Assembly (NCBI RefSeq): GCF_963662255.1
Contig: NC_085060.1
Coordinates: forward strand, 13,983,925 to 14,047,924
DNA from: Cinclus cinclus
Taxonomy: Eukaryota; Chordata; Aves; Passeriformes; Cinclidae
Direction of reading: 5' to 3'
Length of the DNA: 64,000 nucleotides
In this document: positions 1 through 7,425 of the stretch, piece after piece
How the letters are laid out: each line of letters begins with the position of its first letter
How positions within the stretch are numbered: position 1 is the first letter of the stretch
Made by a program: the position numbers and the translations under genes
Notes under the pieces: model-generated
Databases searched by the model: none
Told to the model about the DNA's origin: nothing
What the model saw: only the letters and a program-made list of their open reading frames with translations

Positions 1-646
1 AAATGCCAGAGAAGGGAATGCTGGAGAAAACGGAGAGGGGAGAAGGCTCTGGAAGAGAGGAGAGGGGGAGAGCAGGGCTGAGGGCAGGTTTGGCAGCTGC
101 TGAGTGTGCCGCATTTCAATATTTAATGACTCCAAAATACAGCCATTAACATGTCAGAGGCAGAGGGAAATGGCCCGGCTTTTCCCCGAGCCCTGATGGC
201 TTTGAAGAACAAATGCCATCTAAAAGGGAGGCTTTTAAAGCGTTTTGGCCGGGCCTGCTGCCGGCCCCCTCCCTTCAGGGCAGCGCTTCCCTCCGGGAGC
301 GCCGGGGAGTTGCATCCATTTGGTTTGGCTGGCATTGTCCATTTTTATTTTCCCCTCAGTCTCAGTTCCCGTTCACAACACAGCCCTGTGAAATCAGGAG
401 CGTTCTGCTCTTTGCTCCCAACATCCCCCGGCAAACGGATTTGCATCAGGTGCAGACAGTGACAAACTTGGAGCTGTTATTCCCAATTTCAGCTGCTCCA
501 TTTCCCTCCTGCCGCTGTGATTTGCCTTGCTGCTCTCTCTGCCTTCTCTCCAGGTGTTCCTTGATCTGTGTCTTCTCATCCTCTTGCCCTGCCCTGGAGA
601 CACAGAGGGAGAAGCAAAGAAAAAAGGTCAAGGAAAGGACTGAATT
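1..646. other. Unique noncoding sequence with an AT-rich island
   Basis: No gene or repeat is recognised. Bases about 105-165 are an AT-rich island (TTTAATGACT, CATTAACATG) within otherwise pyrimidine-rich or GC-rich sequence, which is the texture of a conserved noncoding element. Open frames on both strands (up to 160 codons) have low-complexity Ser/Cys/Pro composition and no domain, so I treat them as chance. The block ends where a CR1 fragment starts. Confidence 0.4.
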
Positions 647-779
647 GTCCTGGAAGTGTCCAAAGCCAGGTTGGACAGAGCTTGGAGCAACCTAGGATAG
701 TGGAAGTTGTCCCTGCCTATGGCAGGAGGGCAGAAATGAGATGGGATTTAAGGTCCCTTCCAAGCCAAACCATTCCATG
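647..779 (+). mobile_element. CR1 LINE 3'-end fragment
   Basis: Matches the 3' segment of avian CR1: GGAAGTGTCCAAAGCCAGG, a GGATAGTGGAAG core, CCTGCCTATGGCAGG, and GGTCCCTTCCAAGCCAAACC before the end. CR1 is a non-LTR retrotransposon whose copies are normally 5' truncated. This copy carries no coding sequence. Strand is set by the order of these motifs. Confidence 0.9.
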
Positions 780-1646
780 GTGCTGGTCCTTGTCTCCACT
801 GGTACTGGCACCACAGGGAATGTGGATGCAGTGCCATGTGTCAGCTCCAGGCCATCTTTCCATGCAAAATAAATGACAACCTGACAAGTGTAATAAGGAA
901 GGAGGTGACTGTGCCAACCCTGTGGACAAGGTTCAAATCACTCTTATTTAACTCATTAGGAAGCACCAGCCTGTGAAATTTGTGTGTGGAAGTGGGAATG
1001 AAACAGCTCTGGTTTGGAAGGGGAAGTTGTTGGATCCTACAATGTCCAGGAAATGCTAAGATAGGGACAAGGGCATCAGAAAAGAGCCCCAGTACCCATG
1101 CATGGCACCAGACCCACGTCCTCTAGGTGCTGCTCATCCAGAGCCGTGTCTCTGATGTCCTGTGAGCAGAGTCACCCTGTCCCCAAGGGCTGTTGGCTCC
1201 AACCCCAATGTCCCAGTCCTCAGGCATTCTGCAGGTCCCCAAAATCTGGGATCAGCATCCCCCAGCCAGGACTCACCCAGGGAAGCCCAGCCACGGCAGA
1301 AATCCATGCTCCAGGTGGGAGCAGGGAATGAGCCCCTCTCAGAGGGCAGAGGGAAGTGCTTCCACCTCCCTCTTCCCCACCAATGCATTTGTATCCCCCC
1401 TGTGCTGAGCTGACATTTTCTGATCCAGCTGGAAGCCTCAGAACAACTTCCAAGGGTTGTTCTCACAGCATTCCTGCCCTGCTCAAACACGGCAGTGAAA
1501 GGAGACTTGGGAGAGAAACTTCCTGACTGGAGAGCCCTTCGCATCCTCGTTGACCTCGAGGCTTCCAGAAAGCTGAGGGGTCTCTGAGGGAACCCACCAC
1601 TGGTCCCTGGCAGGCCGCAGACGGATGGATAATGGGATCTTTGCAC
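780..1646. other. Unique noncoding sequence, no feature recognised
   Basis: Mixed-composition sequence between a CR1 fragment and the candidate exon. It lies inside a 360-codon minus-strand open frame (1134-2216), the longest in the window. Outside the candidate exon that frame has no recognisable domain and biased Gly/Ser/Pro/Arg composition. Confidence 0.35.
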
Positions 1647-1768
1647 CTCTGAGAGGATTTCATCACTCAGCCTTAGCCCAAATCCATATTCATCATCTAT
1701 GGATTTCTTTTTAATGGATAAAATGTCTTCTTTTGAAAGAGCAGCTCCACTGCTGATGGCACAAACAG
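1647..1768 (-). CDS. Candidate internal exon, gene unknown
   Basis: On the minus strand an AT-rich segment is preceded by a strong-looking splice acceptor (pyrimidine run CTTTTTCCCTGCACAG, AG at 1770-1769). It is followed by a possible but weak donor (GAG then GTGCAA, GT at 1646-1645). The 122 bp give a split first codon plus 40 full codons, including ALSKEDILSIKKKSIDDEYG and ending in an acidic SDEILSE stretch. This charged, lysine/aspartate/glutamate-rich composition differs sharply from the Gly/Pro/Ser-rich translations of the flanks. The surrounding frame stays open for 360 codons, which is long for noncoding DNA of this GC content. I do not recognise the protein family. It could instead be a conserved noncoding element that happens to be open. 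Confidence 0.3.
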
Positions 1769-2119
1769 CTGTGCAGGGAAAAAGCGTCAGAGCAAACCCA
1801 GGCAATCTCCCTCTCCGAGCTTCCAGGGAATCTAACAGCTTTTGACTTCCAAAATAACCCTGAACGCAAAGGAATTTCAAAGAGGAGACAGAAAACCTCC
1901 CCCGTCTGCTCAACCACATCAGCCGGGCAGCCTTCCCACGCCTCTTCCCAGCCTTCCTGCCCCTCTTCCACGGGTCAGGCTCAGGCACTTCATCGCCATC
2001 CCGCTGGAGTAGGCGGGATGGATGCTCCTGTGCCGGGAAGTGAGGGCTGCCCCTTTCCCTGAGCACTTGACTCCAAGTCAGGCTTCCCAAGTTCACCCCA
2101 GAGCAGGAATTTCTGCATC
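1769..2119. other. Unique noncoding sequence, no feature recognised
   Basis: Sits upstream of the candidate exon on the minus strand, so it would be intronic if that exon is real. No repeat or motif of note is seen. Confidence 0.3.
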
Positions 2120-2330
2120 CTTCTGCCACCATCCCTGGCAAACTATTATTGAGCTTGACATGTGTTGTTCTATTCTTAATGGATCCCGGCCACTGGAATA
2201 TCCATCCGAAAATCAAATAAAATAGCCAAGCCCCCTGCGTGCTACATATTTATGGGCTGCTCCCTGACTTCCATTGTTTCCCATTGTTTAGACTATTAGT
2301 CAGAACAATTTGTCATCCTACCCCTGCTGC
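2120..2330. other. AT-rich island, candidate conserved noncoding element with paired SOX-like motifs
   Basis: AT-rich sequence (CAAACTATTATTGAGC, AATCAAATAAAATAG, GCTACATATTTATGGG) in a GC-rich background. Two exact CCATTGTTT words lie at 2271-2279 and 2281-2289, a 10-bp spacing. CATTGTT is the reverse complement of the SOX-family core AACAATG. A third ACAAT word follows at about 2304. Regulatory function is inferred from composition and motif pairing only. Confidence 0.4.
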
Positions 2331-3400
2331 CTGCTGGGATTCTGGGATTCGGCGTGTTCGGGAGATGGAGCCCGTGCTCCTGCCACGCTGGGCTTCAAGA
2401 CAGCCCAAAGCCCCTCACACTGCTGGGCTGGGGCAGGAAATCTGGAGTGGGACTCATTCCCTATCCCCAAAAACTGGCAGGCTGAGTAAAACAAATGGTG
2501 TGAGCTGCGGGGCAGGAGGTGAGGGAGGAAGAGGTTGAGGACTGTGAGCAGAGCTGGCTGTGGAGAGGCACTGCCAGAGCAGGGACAGGGTTTTTCTGGG
2601 GCTGCCAAGCTCCCGGTGCTGCAGGAGCTCCTGTCAGCTTCATTTCTCACTCCGCTCCCGGGCTGGGGGCCCGGAGAGCAGCGGTGCCGGCAGAGCAGGA
2701 GGCAGCCCCGCCGACTGCAGGCAGGAGCTCAGCCCAGGCAGAGGAGCTTCTGTTCCCATCCCTGCTCCCAGGGATGCTCCTCGCATTATAAACACCTCCT
2801 CGGGACACCGGGATTGCTCTGGCTGCTGGGATTTTGTCTGCCCTGGCAGCTCCACGGTGGAGTGGGGGGGCAGCTCAGGCTCGGAGGGAACAGCAGCAGG
2901 GGGCTGGAGCTTGCAAATCAAGGGGATTTGTCCTGTTCTGCTCCCGTCCCCTCCAGAGGAGCCAAGGGGATGATTCCCGTGCTTGCACCACTCCCAGAGG
3001 AGGTACTGGGAGTCCCCACTGCTGAGAGCTGCTCACCAGGGCAATCCCTCTGCCAAAGGCCACCTCTCCACTCCCAGTTGTCCCAGGACTGTCTCCAGCC
3101 GCCCCTCACCCCACGTGGCTGCCGGACCCTCCAACCTCCCACCTCTCCCTGTTCTCCCAGCCAGGCCGAGCAGCCAGGAGCAGAACTCACAGCTGCGTTT
3201 CATCCAGGCACCAATACCTCCTCCCAGATTTTTCTTGCCCTTTTTGGCACTCGTTGCTGCCTCTGCTCCGCCCATCACGGTGGCACCTGGCAGAGAGGTG
3301 TTTGACAGAACCTGTCACCTGCTACCCCTGACCTTTACCTGCTCACATGTCCCAGCATGTCAAGTTTCTCTGGGAGTGCCCCCTCCATCTCTAGGAACTA
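2331..3400. other. GC-rich unique sequence, no gene recognised
   Basis: Overlapping long open frames (for example 2535-3305 plus, 256 codons) occur in several frames at once. This is expected in GC-rich sequence poor in stop codons. The translations are Ser/Pro/Gly/Cys-rich with no domain, signal peptide or repeated motif, and no convincing acceptor-donor pair was noted. Confidence 0.35.
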
Positions 3401-3563
3401 GCTGTGGGACTGCCCAATTACTGGAAGTGGTCCAGGCAAGGTTGGACAGCACTTGGAGCAACCTGGGATAGTGGAAGATGTCCCTGCCAATGGCAGGGTG
3501 TGGAACTGGATGGGCTTTGAAGTCTCTTCCAGCCCAAACCATCCTGGGATTCTGAATTTCTGT
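3401..3563 (+). mobile_element. CR1 LINE 3'-end fragment
   Basis: Contains GGTTGGACAGCACTTGGAGC, the GGGATAGTGGAAG core, GGGCTTTGAAGTC, TTCCAGCCCAAACCATCC, and a terminal GGGATTCTGAATTTCTGTGG resembling the degenerate ATTCTATG tail of CR1. It is 5' truncated. Confidence 0.9.
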
Positions 3564-4730
3564 GGAAAGGAGCTGTAGGAACAGCCTAGGCATTGCTTTC
3601 CAGACAAGTCAAGAAGGGAGAAAATCCTCCTCGTCATGTTCTGCCCGAACATTCATGAATTCCTGTGGGGCCAGCAGGTTCTTGGACTTGGGTAGAGCCT
3701 GGGGAACTCCAGGTGGCTGAAAAGTTGGGATTTTGACCAACCCTCGGTGCCTTGGAAGATGCCATAAAGCCAGTGGGGATCTGCCTTCATTCCCAAACAT
3801 CCATCTTCCAACAAAAACATGCTGTCCAGATCAAGACCTTCCTTTCAGCAGAGCTGGCCTCCCACTGTCAGCCCTTCCTTATCTCCAAGGCTGCTCATCA
3901 AACCCAAGGGCAGTATCCCTTGGAGCTCCATCCCAGAGCACACTGGAAATTCAGGCCTTGCCTGGGAGGGAGAGCAAATTCCCATAAAAGCCCTGAATGG
4001 AAACAGAAGTGCCTGTTATTAGGGGAAAAAATGAGAGGAGAAGAAAGGAAGGGGAGGGAGGAACCTGGAACCTGCCTCCCCATCCATGCACGGAGATGTG
4101 TCCCTACACAACAGGAGCAGTTTGCCAGGTGGGACAGTGCCATGTCCCCATGGCCAGCTCCTCCCTAGGGGTGGCCACACTCCAGCCAGGCGCCCACTCC
4201 TCTGGCACAGCTCTCCTGTGGCAGGGAAGGGGTTAACTCCCAGCAGCTGCTCCCCAGATGCCGGTTCTGGAATTCACATTTGTGTAATAATAAACCTCGG
4301 GGAAAGTGCTGCTGCTGGGGGGTGGCTTTGTCCCCCCTCGCTCCCCACTCGGAGCCAGCGTGCGGCTGCCAAGGGGCGGCTGGAGAGAGGTGGCAACCCA
4401 GGTGCTGTGGGATCCTCCCACAGGACTCCCAGGGAGATGAATTAGGGGCCGCCGGAGGAGCCGGCTTGCTTTCCACAGCACTTGCCATTTTTCTTGCTGC
4501 TCACCCCCACCGTGCTGGGACATCCCACGGGACAGTGGAGGGGTCTTGGACCCCCGAGCGGGTCACCCAAGTGGGGCAGGACTGGGGTGTAGCTGTTTTC
4601 AGCCTAAGTCAGACCCAGAAAAGAAAGAGATCCTAAGTCAGACCAAGGAAAGCAAAAGAGAAGGCAAAATTGCATTGCAAACAAATAAAAGTTACACAGA
4701 AAATTAAGAAGTTTCTTCATCACTATACAT
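3564..4730. other. Unique noncoding sequence, no gene recognised
   Basis: No repeat family is recognised. A short purine-rich stretch lies at about 4021-4066. Bases about 4258-4300 (GGAATTCACATTTGTGTAATAATAAACC) form a small AT-rich island in GC-rich surroundings. Confidence 0.3.
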
Positions 4731-4846
4731 AGTGATAGGACAAAGGAGAATGGTTTTAGACGAGAAGAGGAGATTTAGATAATATAAGATGTAAGGAAGA
4801 AATTCTTGGCTGTGAGGGTGGGAGGCCCTGGCACAGGGTGACCAGA
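4731..4846 (+). mobile_element. CR1 LINE fragment, left half, interrupted by an LTR
   Basis: Shows the more 5' part of the usual CR1 3' module: AGTGATAGGACAAAGGAGAA, GGAGATTTAGAT, GGAAGAAATTCTTGGCTGTG, GAGGCCCTGGCACAGGGTG. The match stops abruptly at 4846 where LTR sequence begins, and it resumes in the same orientation at about 5265. The two halves are therefore one CR1 copy split by a later insertion. Confidence 0.88.
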
Positions 4847-5260
4847 TGTAGTAATTATGTTGAGACCAACATGACTGGCACCAGCACCAGTCTTTTATTA
4901 AAAATTTTTCACGCCTCCTCTCATTGGACTTCTTACAGGCAGCTCCACACAGCTCTGACTACTTCCCTCCTGTCTGCAAGTTTCTTTCTTCCTTCTGTAT
5001 GACTGGCTACCCCAACCTGTCCCTTACCTGGCCACCTAACCCTGTGTGTCCCTCACACAGCATCTTCTTACCCTATCGGTCACCTGCATGACCACACATC
5101 CCTTCCTCATCACAGCACAGCCAGCAAACTCCAACTCTGCTAGCTAACCCACTCTTTTATAACCCCCATCCTCATAAGGTAGGCAAGGCGGTTTCCACTC
5201 TTCAGTAATCAGTACAGCTGTAATTAACTGGGAAAAATTGCCTTCTGTATTATCCTTACA
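4847..5260 (-). mobile_element. Solo LTR of an endogenous retrovirus, inserted in CR1
   Basis: A 414-bp non-CR1 block separates the two halves of a CR1 copy. Read on the minus strand it begins TGTAAGGATAATACAG and ends ATAATTACTACA, so it has TG...CA ends. It carries a TATA-box-like TTATAAAAG (plus-strand 5154-5162) and downstream an AATAAA polyadenylation signal (plus-strand 4894-4899), the order expected of U3-R-U5. No retroviral coding sequence is present. I see no target-site duplication, so the exact ends may be off or the duplication has decayed. The family was not identified. Confidence 0.7.
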
Positions 5261-5264
5261 AACT

Positions 5265-5382
5265 ATTCCCTGGATCCCTGGCAGTGCCCAAGGCTGGGCT
5301 AGTGCAAGGTGTCCATGGCAGGGGATGGGTTGAAATGAGCTTTAATGTCCCTTCCAACCCAAAGCAGCCTGAGATTCCAAGA
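5265..5382 (+). mobile_element. CR1 LINE fragment, right half
   Basis: Continues the copy begun at 4731: CCCTGGATCCCTGGCAGTGC, a shortened middle with the usual GGATGGGGCTTGGAGC part deleted, AAGGTGTCCATGGCAGGGG, TTTAATGTCCCTTCCAACCC, and GAGATTCCAAG at the tail. Confidence 0.88.
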
Positions 5383-5984
5383 GCTCAGCCCAGTGCAAGT
5401 GGCTGTCCCTCCCAGCAGAACCAGGTTTGCACTGAGGGGGACACGCAGCAGAACTGCAGCACAACCTTCCCAAAAGCTGCTCAGGACAGGGTCTGGGGCA
5501 CCTCCCATGGGAAACAGAGCAAAATGTTCCTGATATTTCATGAGCAATGTGAGTTTCCTACTCAGAGCAGCCTTGATTAAGCTTTTCCAATGAGCTCTGA
5601 GATTTTAGGTCTAACACAGGGAGGTATAATTAGGTAGAAAGCAGGGCATGGTTCTAAATGCTGCACTGGACCTGAGGGTGCAGAGGTTCAGTCTTTGGCC
5701 TTTCTCAGGGCTGTCCAGAATTCTGGAAAATTATTTCATTTCCCAGGTGTTCATTTTCCTTCTCAGACTGGATTTATCATGGACCTTTTGGCCAAGGTGG
5801 CTATGCAGTGACATTCTCGCTGTGCCTTGTCACCCTGCGGTTAATAATATTATTATAATAATAATAATAACCACTCAGTTATTGTGATACAGGGTGTGAC
5901 CCCCCAGCCCCTCCTGCCACAAGTGTAATGTTGCCTTTCAGGATGTTTCCTTACAGTTAATTGTTTGAGAGTCCCCACCAGGGC
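5383..5984. other. Unique noncoding sequence
   Basis: No gene or repeat is recognised apart from the TAA microsatellite listed separately. Confidence 0.3.
5841..5870. repeat. (TAA)n / (ATT)n trinucleotide microsatellite
   Basis: Imperfect TAA/ATT repeat of about 10 units (TTAATAATATTATTATAATA then more TAA). Confidence 0.9.
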
Positions 5985-6175
5985 ACAAAGCAAAGGAGCC
6001 AGGCCAGCGTGGACAACCAAATCCACCAGCGTGGTGTTATATTTCTCTGTTGAATATTTTGAATCACTTTATCATGAATAATGTCTGTAGTTAGCCTGAA
6101 AATTATTCAGTGAAATGTTTCTGCTATCAAATTAATTACAAAGCAGCTTAATTGTAAATTTGCCCTAGGAGTTCA
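5985..6175. other. AT-rich island, candidate conserved noncoding element abutting a telomere-like satellite
   Basis: Strongly AT-rich with many homeodomain-type words: GAATATTTTGAATCAC, TTATCATGAATAATG, AAATTAATTACAAAGCAGC, TTAATTGTAAATTTG. No open frame of note on either strand. The island ends within about 5 bp of the start of the TTAGGG-like array. Confidence 0.45.
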
Positions 6176-6392
6176 GCACTTATGGTTAGGGCTAGGGTTG
6201 GACTAGGGACAGGGTTAGGGTTGGGGTAAAGGTTGGTTTAGGGTTACAGTTACATGTTAAATTAGGGTTAGGGTTGGGTGAGGGCTTCGGTTGGGTTTAT
6301 GGTTACAGATAGGATTAGGGTTAGGGTAAGGGTAAGGGTTAGGTTTAGGATTTGGGTATGGTTAGGGTCAGGGGTTCAGGTTAATATAAGTG

Positions 6393-6436
6393 TTAGGCCA
6401 GTAGAATCTGTAGGAACCACCTTTGTGCAGCAAAGG
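6393..6436 (+). repeat. Array module type A, copy 1
   Basis: Contains TTAGGCCAGTAGAATCTG followed by TAGGAACCACCTTTGTGCAG. It shares the CAGTAGAATCTG core with three other copies and the CTTTGTGCA tail with copy 4. Confidence 0.85.
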
Positions 6437-6754
6437 TTACGGGTTAGGGTTAGGGTGAGTGTTTGGGTATGGGTTGGCTTAGGGTTAGGGTGAGTTTTAT
6501 GTGTTAGGTTAGTGTTAGATTTGGGTAAGGGGTTAGTTTTAGAGTTACAGTTAGGGTTACAGATGAGGTTAGGGTGAGGGTCAGCTTTATGGTTGCACTT
6601 CAAATTAGGGCTAGGGTTAGTGTTAGTACTAGGTTTGGGTTTGGCCTGGGTTTGGTTTAGGGTTGCAGTTAGGGTTAGGGTTAAGGTTAGGGTTAATGTT
6701 GGGTTTGGATAAAGCTTAATATTAGGGTTAGTGGGTTAGGGTTTGCCTTAGGGT

Positions 6755-6817
6755 TATTGTCAGGCCAGTAGAATCTGAAGGAACCGCCTCTATCTAGGAG
6801 GGCTTTGCAATAATTTA
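6755..6817 (+). repeat. Array module type B, copy 2
   Basis: Contains TATTGTCAGGCCAGTAGAAT then a CGCCTCTATCTAGGAGGGC tail and TTTGCAATAATTT. The tail matches copy 3 and not copies 1 and 4. The following 35 bp or so are not telomere-like. Confidence 0.85.
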
Positions 6818-7026
6818 TCCCCAGGTTTGTGTGTGCAGCCATGGGGGAGGCAGTTAGTGCTTGGATTATGGTTCGGGCTAGGATTAATGTTGGGTTTGGC
6901 TTAGGGCTAGGGCTAGGTTTAGCATCACTGTTGGGTTTTACCTGGTGTTAGGGCTAGGTTTAGAGTTAATGTTTGGTTTGAGTTAGGGCTAGTGTTGGGT
7001 TTATTGTGTTAGCATTTACGTTAGGG

Positions 7027-7090
7027 TTATTGTCAGGCCAGTAAAATCTGGAGCAAGCACCTCTGTCTAAGAGGGCTTTGCAGCAATTTG
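7027..7090 (+). repeat. Array module type B, copy 3
   Basis: Contains TATTGTCAGGCCAGTAAAAT then CACCTCTGTCTAAGAGGGC and TTTGCAGCAATTT. It lies 273 bp after the corresponding position of copy 2 and is preceded by the same TTAGGGTTATTGTCAGG junction. Confidence 0.85.
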
Positions 7091-7208
7091 GGTTAGGGTT
7101 AGTGTTGGGTTTAGGGCTAGGGTAAGGGTGAGGATATGGTTAGGGTTGGGTTTGGAGTTAGGGGATGGTTAAGGTTAGTCTTAGGGTTAAGGTTAACGTT
7201 AGTGTAAG

Positions 7209-7255
7209 TTTTAGGTCAGTAGAATCTGCAAGAGCCATCTTTGTGCAACGCTATG
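7209..7255 (+). repeat. Array module type A, copy 4
   Basis: Contains TTAGGTCAGTAGAATCTGC then AGAGCCATCTTTGTGCAACG. Both its tail and about 170 bp of following degenerate repeat match copy 1, at an offset of 814-818 bp. Confidence 0.85.
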
Positions 7256-7425
7256 AGATTGTGGGTTTGGGTTATGGTGGGTGTTTGGGTATGGGTTGTT
7301 TGGTTTAGGGTTAGGTGTACGTATTATGTTTAGGTTAGATTTGGATAAGGGATTAGTTTTAGGGTTAAGGTTGTGATTACCGGTGAGGTTAGGGTTAGCG
7401 ATATGGTTGTGCTTAGGTTTAGTGC

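Larger units (their letters stand above)
6180..7425 (+). repeat. Degenerate interstitial telomere-like (TTAGGG)n array with embedded modules
   Basis: About 1.25 kb dominated by TTAGGG and variants (TTAGGGCTAGGG, GTTTGGGTATGG, TTAGGTTTAGG) in G-rich orientation on the plus strand. It is not a simple array. Four copies of a non-telomeric module (CAGTAGAATCTG core) interrupt it at about 6393, 6755, 7027 and 7209. The segments at 6380-6605 and 7198-7420 are diverged duplicates of each other. Open frames here (Arg-Val or Asn-Pro repeats) are translations of the repeat. It could be a relic of chromosome fusion, internalised subtelomeric DNA, or a satellite that grew from a telomere-repair insertion. 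Confidence 0.9.

Noticed and set aside
1134..2216. 360-codon minus-strand open frame as a whole gene
   Set aside because: Only 1647-1768 looks protein-like; the rest is Gly/Pro/Ser/Arg-rich and includes an AT-rich noncoding-looking island. I report only the internal exon candidate.
2535..3305. 256-codon plus frame
   Set aside because: GC-rich, stop-poor sequence with overlapping frames on both strands; composition is Ser/Pro/Gln/Cys with no domain.
6278..6603. Arg-Val-Arg-Val and Asn-Pro-Lys-Thr repeat proteins
   Set aside because: Translations of degenerate TTAGGG repeats.
6180..7425. True chromosome end
   Set aside because: Repeats are degenerate, interrupted by other modules, and unique DNA continues for tens of kilobases on both sides.
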